Notes under the pieces: generated by a model
Seen by the model: the letters and a program-made list of their open reading frames with translations, nothing else
What the model was told of the DNA's origin: nothing
Database searches by the model: none
Translations under genes and position numbers: made by a program
Assembly (NCBI GenBank): GCA_965205845.1
Contig: CBDBIG010000002.1
Location: 1-64,000 of the forward strand
Direction: 5' to 3'
Origin: CBDBIG01 sp965205845 [NCBI: bacterium]
GTDB taxonomy: Bacteria; SAR324
DNA: 64,000 nt
In this document: positions 1 through 8,363 of the stretch, piece by piece
Position numbering within the stretch: position 1 is the first letter of the stretch
Layout of the letters: each line of letters opens with the position of its first letter

Positions 1-947
1 GCTTCAATCACGCTACGCGCCAGGCTGGCACCAGGGCGGGCGGCTTGGTGAAGGGCATTGGCCAATTCGGCTCGCACAGCCGTTTGCAAGGGTGGGGTGA
101 GGGGGGCGATGCTTGCTTGGACATTCACAGGCAACAAGGCTGGGGTCAGCGTGCGCAACACAGCGCCCGCTGGGCGCAGGGCATCGAGGGCTGTTTGCAC
201 CTCTTGCAGCTTGGCAGGGTTGGCTCGGGGGTCGTCATTGGTGCTGGGCACGGTGATAAACACGGCGACCACGCCTGCCTCGCCCCCGTAATGGGCAAAA
301 GCCCAGGCGCGATCAACGCCAGGGACGGCCAAAGCCCAGGCTTTGTAGTCGGCTACGCTGCCAAGGCGTTCTTGGGCGCGAATGCGTGCCAGCAGGCGTG
401 CGCGCAGGGCATCATCCGTCTCTTGGGGTGCGCCACCGACAAGCCCGCCTGTTGCGACCCTTGCCTCGGGTTCAACCCCGAGCACGGTGCTGCTTAGGGT
501 GAGCGTGCTACCTGTTGCTAGGTTGCCTGCCGCCCCGCCTTTATCAGCACGCACGGCGAGGGTCGCTTGCCCGTTGGTGGCCAGCACCCCGCTTTGGCTG
601 GTGGTGTAGGTTTGGTTGCGCTGGCTTTGCAAGCCTAAGCCAAGGGGCACCCAAGCGCCTGCTTGGCCTTGAAACACCACTTGACCGACTGCCCTGGCTG
701 CTGGGGTGCGGGTGACACCCCAAATGCCTGCCCAGCGTTCAAGGGCGTCTGCTTGGGCGGTGTCGGGGAAGAGGTCTTGGGCTAGGGTTTGTTGGTGGAG
801 GTAAAGCCCGCGCATGGCGGCAGCGTGGCTGTCTGCCAAGGTTTGCGCCATGCTCGCCTGTTGGGCAGAAACCCCTGGCAACGCGGCTTCCATATCACCA
901 CGGCTGCGGGCGCGTAAATCGCCAAGGCTGGGGATTTTAAACGGCAT
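1..947 (-). CDS. Baseplate J-like protein (Mu gp47), partial
   Basis: Translating the minus strand from an ATG at 947 gives 315 open codons running off the left edge. The protein starts MPFKIPSLGDL and contains the Baseplate_J features: a region near residues 75-110 (VTRTPAARAVGQVVFQG), the stretch GNLATGSTLTL, GGLVGGAPQETDDALRARLL near residues 140-165, and VPGVDRAWAF. This protein forms the wedge of the contractile-tail baseplate. A strong ribosome binding site (AAAGGAGG) lies just upstream, and the start overlaps the end of the gp46 gene by 11 bp, indicating translational coupling. The C-terminus and following tail-fibre genes lie outside the window. Confidence 0.92.
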   Translation of the reverse strand, partial: MPFKIPSLGDLRARSRGDMEAALPGVSAQQASMAQTLADSHAAAMRGLYLHQQTLAQDLFPDTAQADALERWAGIWGVTRTPAARAVGQVVFQGQAGAWVPLGLGLQSQRNQTYTTSQSGVLATNGQATLAVRADKGGAAGNLATGSTLTLSSTVLGVEPEARVATGGLVGGAPQETDDALRARLLARIRAQERLGSVADYKAWALAVPGVDRAWAFAHYGGEAGVVAVFITVPSTNDDPRANPAKLQEVQTALDALRPAGAVLRTLTPALLPVNVQASIAPLTPPLQTAVRAELANALHQAARPGASLARSVIE

Positions 948-1341
948 ACAAACCTCCTTTAAACGCGCTTGCAACGCCCTTTACACGCACCTGCAAGGCA
1001 ATCTGCCCTGCTTGCCTCACCGCTTCCACTTCCAAACTGGTGGCGAGGCCGTCTTTGGTGAGCCATGCTAGGGCTTGGCGGGCTTCATCGGCGAGGGCAA
1101 GAGCATTGGCCTGGGTGTTTTTGGCGCGGGTGTGTTGCCAAAGGCCACTGCCGCTACATCCACCCCACCAGCCGCGGCGGTTGGTGGCGCCATCGGGCAA
1201 GGTAGCGCTAGGGCTGGCAAGCCCATCGCCAAATAGGCTGATGATGACGGCGCTCTCAAGGCCGTTATCCAAGGCGATGTCGCCCGCATCGAGGGCAATA
1301 TCTGCCACCCCGTTCTTCCATTTTAGTGCAATGTCTTTCAT
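937..1341 (-). CDS. Phage tail protein gp46-like
   Basis: 134 residues matching the Mu gp46 family, a baseplate component. The N-terminus carries the family pattern: DIALKWKNGVADIALDAGDI, then a GLESAVIISLFGDGLA stretch and NRRGWWGG near residues 53-60. The family is usually 110-150 residues, so this gene looks complete. Its ATG overlaps the TGA of the preceding small gene (ATGA), with GGAGG five bases upstream. It sits between the spike gp45 and baseplate J gp47 exactly as in Mu, supporting a baseplate role. Confidence 0.92.
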   Translation of the reverse strand: MKDIALKWKNGVADIALDAGDIALDNGLESAVIISLFGDGLASPSATLPDGATNRRGWWGGCSGSGLWQHTRAKNTQANALALADEARQALAWLTKDGLATSLEVEAVRQAGQIALQVRVKGVASAFKGGLYAV

Positions 1342-1529
1342 GTGATCCTCCCCGTGGCTGCTCCGCCCCCTGTTTGCACCCCTTGCACAACCACCTCGGC
1401 TTCGCTTTGAATGTGTTCGACCACGGCCTCGGCCAAGGCTTGCAGGTTGGCTTCACCCGCCGTGCCTTGGGGCAGGGCATCTAGTTTTTCTTTCATCAAC
1501 ATAGCCAAAACGGTTGCGTTTAAGGGCAT
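1338..1529 (-). CDS. Small conserved phage tail-region protein
   Basis: 63 residues, between the spike and gp46 genes. The body (ALPQGTAGEANLQALAEAVV then EHIQSEAEVVV) resembles small proteins often found at this place in Mu-like tail operons, with an alanine-rich helix followed by a short beta-forming VVV segment. GGAGG lies eight bases before the ATG, and the stop overlaps the gp46 start as ATGA. No enzymatic motif is visible. The function is unknown and assigned only by position, presumably baseplate related. Confidence 0.75.
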   Translation of the reverse strand: MPLNATVLAMLMKEKLDALPQGTAGEANLQALAEAVVEHIQSEAEVVVQGVQTGGGAATGRIT

Positions 1530-1532
1530 CGG

Positions 1533-1988
1533 TTAGGCCTCCTTTTTGGCCAGCACCACTTGGCTGGCTTGGGGGTGTGGGTTGCCTGTAAAAGCGCACA
1601 CGCACTCCCCTGTCACCACCCCTTGCATGGGGTTAAGGCTTTGCTCGCCTAACATCACCTTGCCTTGTGCGCCTGGTTGCACCACCACATTGCCGTCTGC
1701 TTTCAAGTGGACGCTGGCGCCTCCTTGGGCATAAATCTTTACCTCCCCTTGGGCTAGGGCAGGGGCGCTTTTGGCGCTTTCACCCAGCGCCACGGGGGCG
1801 CTTTGGGCGCCGCCCACAAACACCACCAACGCTTGCTGGCCAGCTGTGGGTTGTGAGGCAAACCCCCAAGGCAAAAAGCGCTCGGCCTCTAGCGCTTGGG
1901 CCCCAAGGCCTTGCACTTGCACCTTGCTCGGGCTGTCAACCCTCGCCAAGAGCAGACGGCGCACCATGTTTTTAAACCCTGTTATCAT
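1533..1988 (-). CDS. Baseplate spike/assembly protein V (Mu gp45-like)
   Basis: 151 residues of the gp45/gpV type, the central spike that pierces the outer membrane. The N-terminal OB-fold-like part (VDSPSKVQVQGLGAQALEAE, then RFLPWGFASQPTAGQQALVV) is followed by a glycine-rich repetitive segment (GEVKIYAQGGASVHLKADGN) typical of the trimeric beta-helix. The start at 1988 lies just past the gpP stop (1992), so the two are coupled. The length is somewhat short of Mu gp45 (about 190-200), mainly in the C-terminal helix, which suggests a shorter needle rather than a break. Confidence 0.88.
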   Translation of the reverse strand: MITGFKNMVRRLLLARVDSPSKVQVQGLGAQALEAERFLPWGFASQPTAGQQALVVFVGGAQSAPVALGESAKSAPALAQGEVKIYAQGGASVHLKADGNVVVQPGAQGKVMLGEQSLNPMQGVVTGECVCAFTGNPHPQASQVVLAKKEA

Positions 1989-1991
1989 CGC

Positions 1992-3026
1992 CTAGGTGCT
2001 CCGGATTAAAAAAGGCCGCGCTAGTGCACTTGGGTTTGGCTTGGCTTGGTAGGCTGCGGGGTGGGTGAGGTAGATGCTTAATTTAGGTCCCTCCTCGCTT
2101 AAAAAAACCCGCACCCCTTGCACCAGGGCATCGCCGTTGAGCCCCCCCTGGCTGGCTTTTAAGCGCACCAGCCCGCCAACAGGCAGCAAGCGCGCCAAAG
2201 CATCCCAGCGCTGCATGTCTATGGTGGCGCTGGTGCTACTGGCCAAGCGCACCCCGCGCTCCCAGTTGGCTCTGGCTTGCAACGCTGCTGGCAGGCAGGG
2301 TTCCTCTGCTAGCAGCACATGCCTGCGCATTTTTTGGCTCCCCGCATCCATTGCCAGGGCCTCTATCGTGTTGCCCCCTGGTGTTTCTCCTAGTACCTGC
2401 ACTTGGCCAAAGCGCGGGGCGCGGTTGGTGGTGGCGCTGGTGCTAATCAGGTGTTTTTGCAGGCTTAATTGATAAGGTGCCCGCCCCTTGCCTGGGATAA
2501 AAAAGCGCAAGTGCCCTGCGGGCGCTACGTCACCCACCCAAGCCCCGCCCAAGCGCGCCAAGCGCACCAAGGCCTGGGCAACGCTTTCGCCTGGGCGCGT
2601 CGCAAAATGGGCAAAGGGCTCGCTAAGCCCTGCCTTATCTGCCACCTGCAAGCCAAAGGACGAGGTGAGCGCGTGCGCAATTTGGAGGGCGCTTTGGTTT
2701 TGCCAGGCTTGCAACGGGGCCGCACAGTCCACCAAGTCGGCACTGGCACTGCGCCCCGCCACCACCGTGCGCACCTCCTGTGCCGCCACCTCGTGGCTGA
2801 TGCTATCAATCATCCCCACCAAGGCCGTCTGCTCACCTTGAGGGCTGTGCAACGCCACCTTGCACTTAGCGCCCAGTGGCACCGCCTTTGGCAGTTCTTG
2901 GGCATTCCCACGGCTAGCCAAAGAAAAATCCCCGCAAAACTGGTTTAAATCCCAGCCAATCCGCCCGCCCGCCCAGCCTGTGATGCGCTGGCCAGTAACT
3001 TCTAAGGTGATGCTGTGCGCGTTCAT
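1992..3026 (-). CDS. Baseplate hub protein P (Mu gp44-like)
   Basis: 344 residues, the Mu gpP hub (gp27-like) that joins the tail tube to the spike. Family-like stretches include the N-terminal SITLEVTGQRITGWAGGRIG, then QFCGDFSLA, PGESVAQALVRLARLGGAWV near residues 145-165, and a C-terminal beta-rich half with GGLVRLKASQGGLNGDALVQ. The length is normal for the family (about 340-380). The gene follows a 167-bp gap after gpN that contains palindromic repeats, unlike the tight packing elsewhere in this operon. Confidence 0.9.
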   Translation of the reverse strand: MNAHSITLEVTGQRITGWAGGRIGWDLNQFCGDFSLASRGNAQELPKAVPLGAKCKVALHSPQGEQTALVGMIDSISHEVAAQEVRTVVAGRSASADLVDCAAPLQAWQNQSALQIAHALTSSFGLQVADKAGLSEPFAHFATRPGESVAQALVRLARLGGAWVGDVAPAGHLRFFIPGKGRAPYQLSLQKHLISTSATTNRAPRFGQVQVLGETPGGNTIEALAMDAGSQKMRRHVLLAEEPCLPAALQARANWERGVRLASSTSATIDMQRWDALARLLPVGGLVRLKASQGGLNGDALVQGVRVFLSEEGPKLSIYLTHPAAYQAKPNPSALARPFLIRST

Positions 3027-3193
3027 GGTTGTTTGCTCTAACTTTTTACCAAAAGGGTTTTTGGGGTTTCACCCCACGCCCCACTGGGGGAGGTTAAAAA
3101 AATTGGGGAGCCAAGATTTGCCCCCTCATGGGTTTCCAAAGGGTTTACAAACCCTTTGGTGGGTGTTTCTAGGGCAAAGCCCTCCAATAAACT
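3027..3193. repeat. Intergenic palindromic repeat inside the tail operon
   Basis: A 167-bp non-coding stretch between the gpN and gpP genes. It contains an 11-bp perfect inverted repeat with a two-base loop at 3136-3159 (CCAAAGGGTTT / AAACCCTTTGG) and a smaller hairpin at 3171-3183 (AGGGC AAA GCCCT). Seventeen bases of the palindrome (CCAAAGGGTTTACAAAC) recur at 20822-20838, between thiO and nagZ. This looks like a REP-type dispersed element inserted into the prophage. It could also act as a partial attenuator for genes downstream of gpN. Confidence 0.5.
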
Positions 3194-4387
3194 TTAAGCC
3201 CCATCCACATACTCTAATGGCACGCCCCCAGGCATGAACAATGGATTGGGGGCACGCCTGATATTTCGCTGCCACACTTCATCGGCGCGGGCGGGCACAT
3301 CGGGGTCATCAGGGTAAAGCCGTTGCCCCAAGGCCAGCCAAGGCACGGCGGCGTCAAGCACAATGGTTTTTACCTGGGGCAAGCCTGTGCTCGCCTGTGC
3401 CAAAGATTGCACCGCGCGTGCTTGCAGATTGCGCAGGGCTTGATAGGTTTGGGCATCGCCCGTACTGGCCAGAACCCCCTCCATGCGCCCCAGCAAGGTG
3501 GTTTGGGCAGTGCTGGCAGCTTGGTTGTTTCCCCAGTCGGCTTGGCTGGCTTGGTTGGCCAACTCGCCGACTGCCCCGACCAGCAGCAGGCTTTGGCAGG
3601 CGCGCTGTGCTTTAACTTGAGGGCTATCTCCTTGGGGCGTATCGCCCAGCAAGCGCGCTATCACCTGCAAAAGCAAGGCAAAGGCGCTTTGGGCGTTGGC
3701 CGCGCTGGCAATTATCGCATCCACCCCGCCCAACACGGCAGCGGCCAAGTTTGCGGGGGTGCGCGCAAGTGTGGCCAGTGGTTCCGTGAAAGCCTGCACG
3801 CCCGACACCACCTGTCCCACAACGGCGTTTGCCTGGTTTTGAAAGGCCGTTGCCCCCCTCGCCAGGTTGCCTCCAAAACCCTGTGCCTGCCCTAAGAACC
3901 CCCCTTGGGCGGCGTTGCTGGTGGCTCCTTGGGCTGCCAAAAACCCCGCCTCGGCTGCCTGGTTGGCGGCTCCTTGGGCTGCTGCCAAGCCTGCGGCGCT
4001 GTCAGTCTCTAAGGGGGCACCCTCGCCCGCCTCGGCAAAGGTGATGCTAATGCGCGCTAGCCCGCCTTCCTCGGCGCTCTCCTCAAGAGTCCATTTTGCA
4101 ACCACCACCTGCAATGTGCCTAGGTGCGGGTGGGCCAAAGTGCCTACCCCACCAGCGCGCAACTCGGTAAGCAACAAATCGCGGGCTTTGTCGTAGTCTG
4201 CACCGATTAAAAGCGCCTCCACGCCGTAGTGCTCGCGGGCGCGCCCAAAGTCGTGGGCGGCAATCGGCTCGGGCGTGATGTCGTCTTCGCCAACATCGGT
4301 TAGGCGCCCGCCCGTGGCGCTGTACGCCTCCACAAAAAAAGGTTGGCCGTTGTAGGCTGCGCCGATTAAACGGTTGCGCCAAGTCAT
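3194..4387 (-). CDS. DNA circularisation/tail protein N (Mu gpN-like)
   Basis: 397 residues from an ATG at 4387. The N-terminus (TWRNRLIGAAYNGQPFFVE, then GRLTDVGEDDITPEPIAAHD, FGRAREHYGVEALLIGADYD and LLLTELRAGGVGTLAHPHLG) is the DNA_circ_N domain of Mu gpN, a tail/baseplate protein also tied to circularising injected DNA. The remainder is alanine- and glutamine-rich and helical. An alternative ATG lies 18 bp upstream (4405). The internal one is preferred because the domain begins there and GGAG lies about 12 bases before it. It follows the tape measure gene, as in Mu. Confidence 0.88.
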   Translation of the reverse strand: MTWRNRLIGAAYNGQPFFVEAYSATGGRLTDVGEDDITPEPIAAHDFGRAREHYGVEALLIGADYDKARDLLLTELRAGGVGTLAHPHLGTLQVVVAKWTLEESAEEGGLARISITFAEAGEGAPLETDSAAGLAAAQGAANQAAEAGFLAAQGATSNAAQGGFLGQAQGFGGNLARGATAFQNQANAVVGQVVSGVQAFTEPLATLARTPANLAAAVLGGVDAIIASAANAQSAFALLLQVIARLLGDTPQGDSPQVKAQRACQSLLLVGAVGELANQASQADWGNNQAASTAQTTLLGRMEGVLASTGDAQTYQALRNLQARAVQSLAQASTGLPQVKTIVLDAAVPWLALGQRLYPDDPDVPARADEVWQRNIRRAPNPLFMPGGVPLEYVDGA

Positions 4388-4481
4388 ACAGGGGGGTGGC
4401 TCCATTTTGTGAGGGGGTGGGCAAAAACGGGTGTGCCAAGCGCCAAAAAAACGGCAAATGTTAAGCCTCTAAACAGGGTTT

Positions 4482-5882
4482 TCATTGGGTGATGCTCCCG
4501 GTGTTAAGGGTTGGGGTTAGGGGTTGGTTTGCATCCTTGCGCAGGGCTTTTAACTGCTTCACCATTTCTGCGCTTAGATGCACTTGGTCTTTTAGCAGTT
4601 TTTCGATGAGAAGTTGGCCGTCAGGTGAATTGATTTGCTCTGGGGTTGTTGTCTGCAGAAAATGCTGCGCTGTGTGGTTTGCTTGGCGCGAAACACCCTT
4701 TTTTATTCGCTTTACCTGCACAGCGCCTTCAATCCTTTTAGCCCCTTGGGCAACTACCTCAGTGATTTTATGGACCACAGGGTTGCTTACCGCTTCGGCA
4801 GAAGCCAGCGCCCTGACGGCCGTGGCCGACTTGGTGGCTTGAATGGCCTTTGCTTGGGTTTTGATGAGGGCGGGGTTGCCCTTGGTCACGGCGAGGGCTT
4901 TGGCAGCGTCAAGTCCGCCGCTTAGCAGGTCTTTTAAGACCCCCGCCGACTCCACATCAATGCCCAGCCTATCAAAGACCCTGGCGCGCTTTCTTTCATC
5001 GCCGCCAATGTAGGCTTTTAAGCCCTCCAATATGTCGAGCAAGTTTACCGTGGTTTTGTCGTTTTGCTGCACCTTGATGCCCGCCACGTTTTGCAAGTAG
5101 CGCTTGTTGCTGTAGTTGGTGAGGGCGGTAATCAGGTTGCGCACGCCCGTCGCGCCTTTTTCGGGGCTACCCACCGCCACTTGGGCGCGCTGTAGCAAGG
5201 CGCCCACCTCGGCCACGGTTTGCTCGGGGGTGCGCCCCGTGCCTAATTTGTATGCCCCCAGAGACTCCGGCGCAACCAAGGCAAGTTTGCCAAGGGTTAC
5301 GTTGCCTTTTTGGGCTTGGCCAACCAGCACCCCAAGGGCTTTGGGCAGGTCTGCGCCCACGGTTTGTTTGAGCACGCTAATCAGGGCGCCAATGTCTGCG
5401 GGGTTGCCCCCTGTGCCTTGCACCACATCGCCAATGAGGTCATGGTTCTTTGCAAACACATCTAGCAAGCCGCCCTGGTCTTGGAGTGTCTTGGCCACCT
5501 CAAACTGCTTGTCAATGCCAAGGCCCGTTTGTTTTGCGCGCTCGGTAATTAGGTCAAACACCTTTTTAATCTCTTCCTTAGATTTGCCACTGACAGCTTG
5601 CAAATAGGCGGCTTGGTCTTCCCTTTTGATAGCCTTTGAGATGGCCGCCCCCGCACCAAGGGCTGCTGCAAACTTGCCTGTGGTGCTGCGCAAAATCCCT
5701 TTGGTGGCGGCCTGCCCGTGCCTGCGGATAGCGGCTGTTGCCCGTTTTGCGCTGCGTGTAATCCTCTCAAAAGAGCGCTTGCCGTGCCTGCCCAAACGCT
5801 CTAGGGCAGCGCTGTTGCGCCTTGCATCGCGCACCAGGCTTCCCCTAAGCCGCAGGTATAAGCTGGCCTGTAAATCTGCCAT
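4482..5882 (-). CDS. Phage tail tape measure protein
   Basis: 466 residues: a very basic N-terminus (residues 1-60, many RR/KR), a short glycine/alanine hydrophobic patch (AAALGAGAAI, about residues 72-82), then the core region (EDQAAYLQAVSGKSKEEIKK and onwards) characteristic of tail tape measure proteins. The C-terminal third is helical. This protein sets tail length and is ejected into the periplasm or membrane of the target cell. It is short for a Mu-like tape measure (often 600-900), implying a short tail if particles form. No stop or frameshift was seen. The start follows the small 53-residue gene by five bases. Confidence 0.88.
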   Translation of the reverse strand: MADLQASLYLRLRGSLVRDARRNSAALERLGRHGKRSFERITRSAKRATAAIRRHGQAATKGILRSTTGKFAAALGAGAAISKAIKREDQAAYLQAVSGKSKEEIKKVFDLITERAKQTGLGIDKQFEVAKTLQDQGGLLDVFAKNHDLIGDVVQGTGGNPADIGALISVLKQTVGADLPKALGVLVGQAQKGNVTLGKLALVAPESLGAYKLGTGRTPEQTVAEVGALLQRAQVAVGSPEKGATGVRNLITALTNYSNKRYLQNVAGIKVQQNDKTTVNLLDILEGLKAYIGGDERKRARVFDRLGIDVESAGVLKDLLSGGLDAAKALAVTKGNPALIKTQAKAIQATKSATAVRALASAEAVSNPVVHKITEVVAQGAKRIEGAVQVKRIKKGVSRQANHTAQHFLQTTTPEQINSPDGQLLIEKLLKDQVHLSAEMVKQLKALRKDANQPLTPTLNTGSITQ

Positions 5883-5887
5883 AACTT

Positions 5888-6049
5888 TTACTCCAGTGCC
5901 TTTATCCAGCGTTGCATGCTGCGCAATGTGAGGCCTTTGGCATCCGCCAGGGTGAAGCCGTGTTTAAGCAGCACCCTCACTTGCCTGCGCAAGGGATCTT
6001 GCACGCGCAAAACCAGCGCCCCGATGCCAATTAGCGCTCCCCCAGGCAT
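5888..6049 (-). CDS. Small tail chaperone second frame (gp41/42 region)
   Basis: A 53-residue reading frame (MPGGALIGIGALVLRVQDPL, then a conserved-looking helix ending SMQRWIKALE) lies between gp41 and the tape measure and overlaps the last 19 bp of gp41 in its -1 frame. Tailed phages often make a longer chaperone form by -1 ribosomal slippage just ahead of the tape measure gene. The overlap contains a run of five G (minus strand; 6039-6043), a possible slip site. Independent initiation at the ATG at 6049 is also possible. The frame is clearly open and in the right place. The slippage is inferred. Confidence 0.65.
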   Translation of the reverse strand: MPGGALIGIGALVLRVQDPLRRQVRVLLKHGFTLADAKGLTLRSMQRWIKALE

Positions 6050-6324
6050 GACACTGCTTCCTCTTTTGCGTCCAGTTCGTCTGCTGCCTGTTGAATTTGG
6101 GCTATGTCGCCTGCGCTTAGTTTCCTTAGCATCTCCACCGTAATGCTTACCTCTTCTGCGCCCACTCGTTTAATGCGCCGCCCCAACAAAAACAAACCCC
6201 GGGCTAATTCGCCCTCCACATTCTCTGCATCCAACATGTCGCCCACATTAAAAAAGCCAACCTGCACGCTTTTCTCGCGCACCCCGCCAATCAGCCAGCC
6301 TTGGGTAAGCAAAACCTCTTTCAT
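6031..6324 (-). CDS. Tail assembly chaperone (Mu gp41-like)
   Basis: 97 residues matching the FluMu gp41 family: VLLTQGWLIGGVREKSVQVG, then NVGDMLDAENVEGELARGLF and RVGAEEVSITVEMLRKLSAG. The family folds around the tape measure during tail assembly and is not part of the finished tail. Position between tail tube and tape measure agrees. The start at 6324 directly abuts the tail tube stop (6325). The 3' end overlaps the 53-residue frame, where a -1 frameshift could give a C-terminally extended product. Confidence 0.88.
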   Translation of the reverse strand: MKEVLLTQGWLIGGVREKSVQVGFFNVGDMLDAENVEGELARGLFLLGRRIKRVGAEEVSITVEMLRKLSAGDIAQIQQAADELDAKEEAVSCLGER

Positions 6325-6687
6325 TTAAGCAATCTCCTTTGCATCCACGGCTTCAAATACGAGGCGGGCGGTGCTGCCGTCTTTTGCCTCTGTGAGCGCA
6401 GGGGGGTCGGTTAGCCAGGCATTTGGCAAGACGTACACGTTGCCTGTGTCGGTTTCAAAGGTAATCGTGGCGTCTTCAACCTGCCGCCAGCGCTCAAGGC
6501 TGGTGCCCTTGCCCACAAACACTTCGCATTCAACGCGGGCAGGCATTGGTTCTTCTGCGTAGCCTAGCACCTTGTTGCCCCCGATGACGGTGTTGCGCTT
6601 GACCCCGCCGATGTCAAGGGTGGCGCCATCCTTGGTGGGCAGGGTGTCGCCGTCAATTTTAATGCTTGCTTTGCCTGCGTGTTGCAT
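6325..6687 (-). CDS. Tail tube protein M (Mu gp40-like)
   Basis: 120 residues, the usual size for Mu gpM, which polymerises into the inner tube of the contractile tail. The recognisable pattern is an N-terminal GKASIKIDGDTLPTKDGATL, then RNTVIGGNKVLGYAEEPMPA, VECEVFVGK and AWLTDPPALTEAKDGSTARL. The order sheath then tube then chaperone is the standard contractile tail arrangement. The start lies 12 bases beyond the sheath stop with an AAGGAG-type site (complement of CTCCTT) upstream. It appears intact. Confidence 0.9.
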   Translation of the reverse strand: MQHAGKASIKIDGDTLPTKDGATLDIGGVKRNTVIGGNKVLGYAEEPMPARVECEVFVGKGTSLERWRQVEDATITFETDTGNVYVLPNAWLTDPPALTEAKDGSTARLVFEAVDAKEIA

Positions 6688-6699
6688 GGGTGTGACTCC

Positions 6700-8151
6700 T
6701 TATAGCCTAAATTCAATTTTGGCAGCCAGCACCCGCAGGCCGTTGATAATATCGGGTGGCAGGCTGGCGTTAATGCGGTTTTGATCGGTGCTATCGCGTT
6801 CAATGCGCAGGCCTTTGATAAAAGCCTCGGGGTTTTCAACCAGCCCTGCGGCTTCCCACTGGGTGAACAGGGCCACAATCTCTGCCTTCAGCGTGCTGGG
6901 GGTGACCACGTTGTCTCCCGTGGCGCCATCGTTGGCCAGCTTGTGGCGCGGGTATTTTAAGGCGATGCGCCTTTGCAGGCTACTGCGCAAAAAAGCCAGG
7001 ATGCGCACGACGGTCAGGTCGTGGTAGGCGCCGTCGGCCGCGCCCGCGGGGTTGGTGGCATAGGGGGTAACCAGGCGTTCAATGCGCACCTTGCCCGCCT
7101 GGGTGGTGGTGGTCGACACGCCTTTTTTAAGGGCGGTGTTGCGCTCGGTATAATCGAGGGTGGTCCCATCGTTGGGGGGAAGCACCCCTGGCAGGAGCAG
7201 TGTTTGCAAGGGGCGCGCTGGGTCAAGGGCTGCTTCGCGCTCACTTACCGCAGCAGTGGTGGCTGCCCATGACCAAGGGGCACTGGGGCTTTTGCCCACC
7301 CCAACCAGGCAGATCAGTTGGCTGTTGCAGGCTTCGCCAAGGGTGGTCATGGCGCTTAGCGTGCCTACGGCAGGGATAAACGCCACCCCCTCCTTGGCTT
7401 CCAAGGGGCCCCAACGGCTTTGGAGCACGCTATCCAATGCGCTTAGCGCTGCGCGCTCATGATAGGGCATGGCAAGGCTATGGTATTGGGTGTCGCCTAG
7501 GGCGGCCAATGCACTGGTGAGGTTGGGGTCGGTTGCCCCGCCCGTAAAAGCGGTGAGAGCAAGGGTAACGCCACTGGGCAAGGCTTGGGCTTGAAGGTAG
7601 GAATGGCGCAGGTCAATCTGGTTGCCCGTTGTGCCGCCCCAACGGCATGTAAGGGTGAGGGTGTTGGTGCTCACCGTAGCGACTACAGGCAAGGCGGGCG
7701 AAGCCTGATTGCAGGCGGTTTGAATGGCGGTTGCAATGGTGTTGGCATCGGCGCTAGCCTGCACCCCCACGGCCACCCGCTGGCCTGCAATGTACAAGGC
7801 AATGGTGCCTGCTTGAGCGCTGGTTGCTTCCACAACGATGCTGGCACTTGCCTTGGCTGCGCCGCTTGCATCGGCCAGGGGCAGCGCCCACACCTCGCCT
7901 AGCCGATGGGCTGCCTTGGCCACGCGTGCCATTGTCCCCACCTGGCTGCCTTGGCCAAACAAACCCGCCACGGCGCTGGCGTTGTCCACGCGCACCGCCT
8001 CGCCTGGGCTTGCGCTGCCACCACTGGCCACGTGACCAATCACCAGCATACGGCGCACTTGCGTGCTGGTGCCCGCCTGGCTGCTGTCAAACTCCACATA
8101 CTGCCCTGGCACTTGGATGCCAACAGGAATGCTGTTAAATGCGATGGTCAT
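6700..8151 (-). CDS. Contractile tail sheath protein L (Mu gp39-like)
   Basis: 483 residues from an ATG at 8151. The N-terminus (MTIAFNSIPVGIQVPGQYVE) is typical of Mu gpL, followed by RRMLVIGHVASGGSA, a large central region with QYHSLAMPYHERAALSALDS, and the conserved C-terminal sheath core with VRILAFLRSSLQRRIALKYP and NGLRVLAAKIEFRL. AAGGAT lies about 10 bases upstream of the chosen ATG. The frame is open a further 24 codons upstream to 8223, but that part overlaps DUF2635 and is unlike the family. The sheath drives tail contraction. No lesion was seen. Confidence 0.93.
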   Translation of the reverse strand: MTIAFNSIPVGIQVPGQYVEFDSSQAGTSTQVRRMLVIGHVASGGSASPGEAVRVDNASAVAGLFGQGSQVGTMARVAKAAHRLGEVWALPLADASGAAKASASIVVEATSAQAGTIALYIAGQRVAVGVQASADANTIATAIQTACNQASPALPVVATVSTNTLTLTCRWGGTTGNQIDLRHSYLQAQALPSGVTLALTAFTGGATDPNLTSALAALGDTQYHSLAMPYHERAALSALDSVLQSRWGPLEAKEGVAFIPAVGTLSAMTTLGEACNSQLICLVGVGKSPSAPWSWAATTAAVSEREAALDPARPLQTLLLPGVLPPNDGTTLDYTERNTALKKGVSTTTTQAGKVRIERLVTPYATNPAGAADGAYHDLTVVRILAFLRSSLQRRIALKYPRHKLANDGATGDNVVTPSTLKAEIVALFTQWEAAGLVENPEAFIKGLRIERDSTDQNRINASLPPDIINGLRVLAAKIEFRL

Positions 8152-8159
8152 GGCTTTTT

Positions 8160-8363
8160 CTATCCTTTCTTTTTGCCCCGTTTTGCTGGTTGTTGGTCTG
8201 CGCATTCTGCTGGTGGGTTGCAAATTGTCAATTCACCAGCCTTAATGCGCCTTTGAATGTAGAGGGTGTTGGCCACATATTCGCCCTCTGGCGGGTGGTG
8301 TTCGTTCGTTTGAATGTTGTACACCTTCAGCCCCGCACGGGGTTTTACAAAAATGGGTTTCAT
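8160..8363 (-). CDS. DUF2635 phage protein
   Basis: 67 residues with the DUF2635 pattern: KPIFVKPRAGLKVYN near the start, then PPEGEYVANTLYIQRRIKAG and a lysine-rich tail. In Mu-like phages this small protein is encoded directly upstream of the sheath gene, as here. It probably helps tail assembly. The exact role is not established. The frame is intact and packed between gp37 and the sheath. Confidence 0.85.
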   Translation of the reverse strand: MKPIFVKPRAGLKVYNIQTNEHHPPEGEYVANTLYIQRRIKAGELTICNPPAECADQQPAKRGKKKG

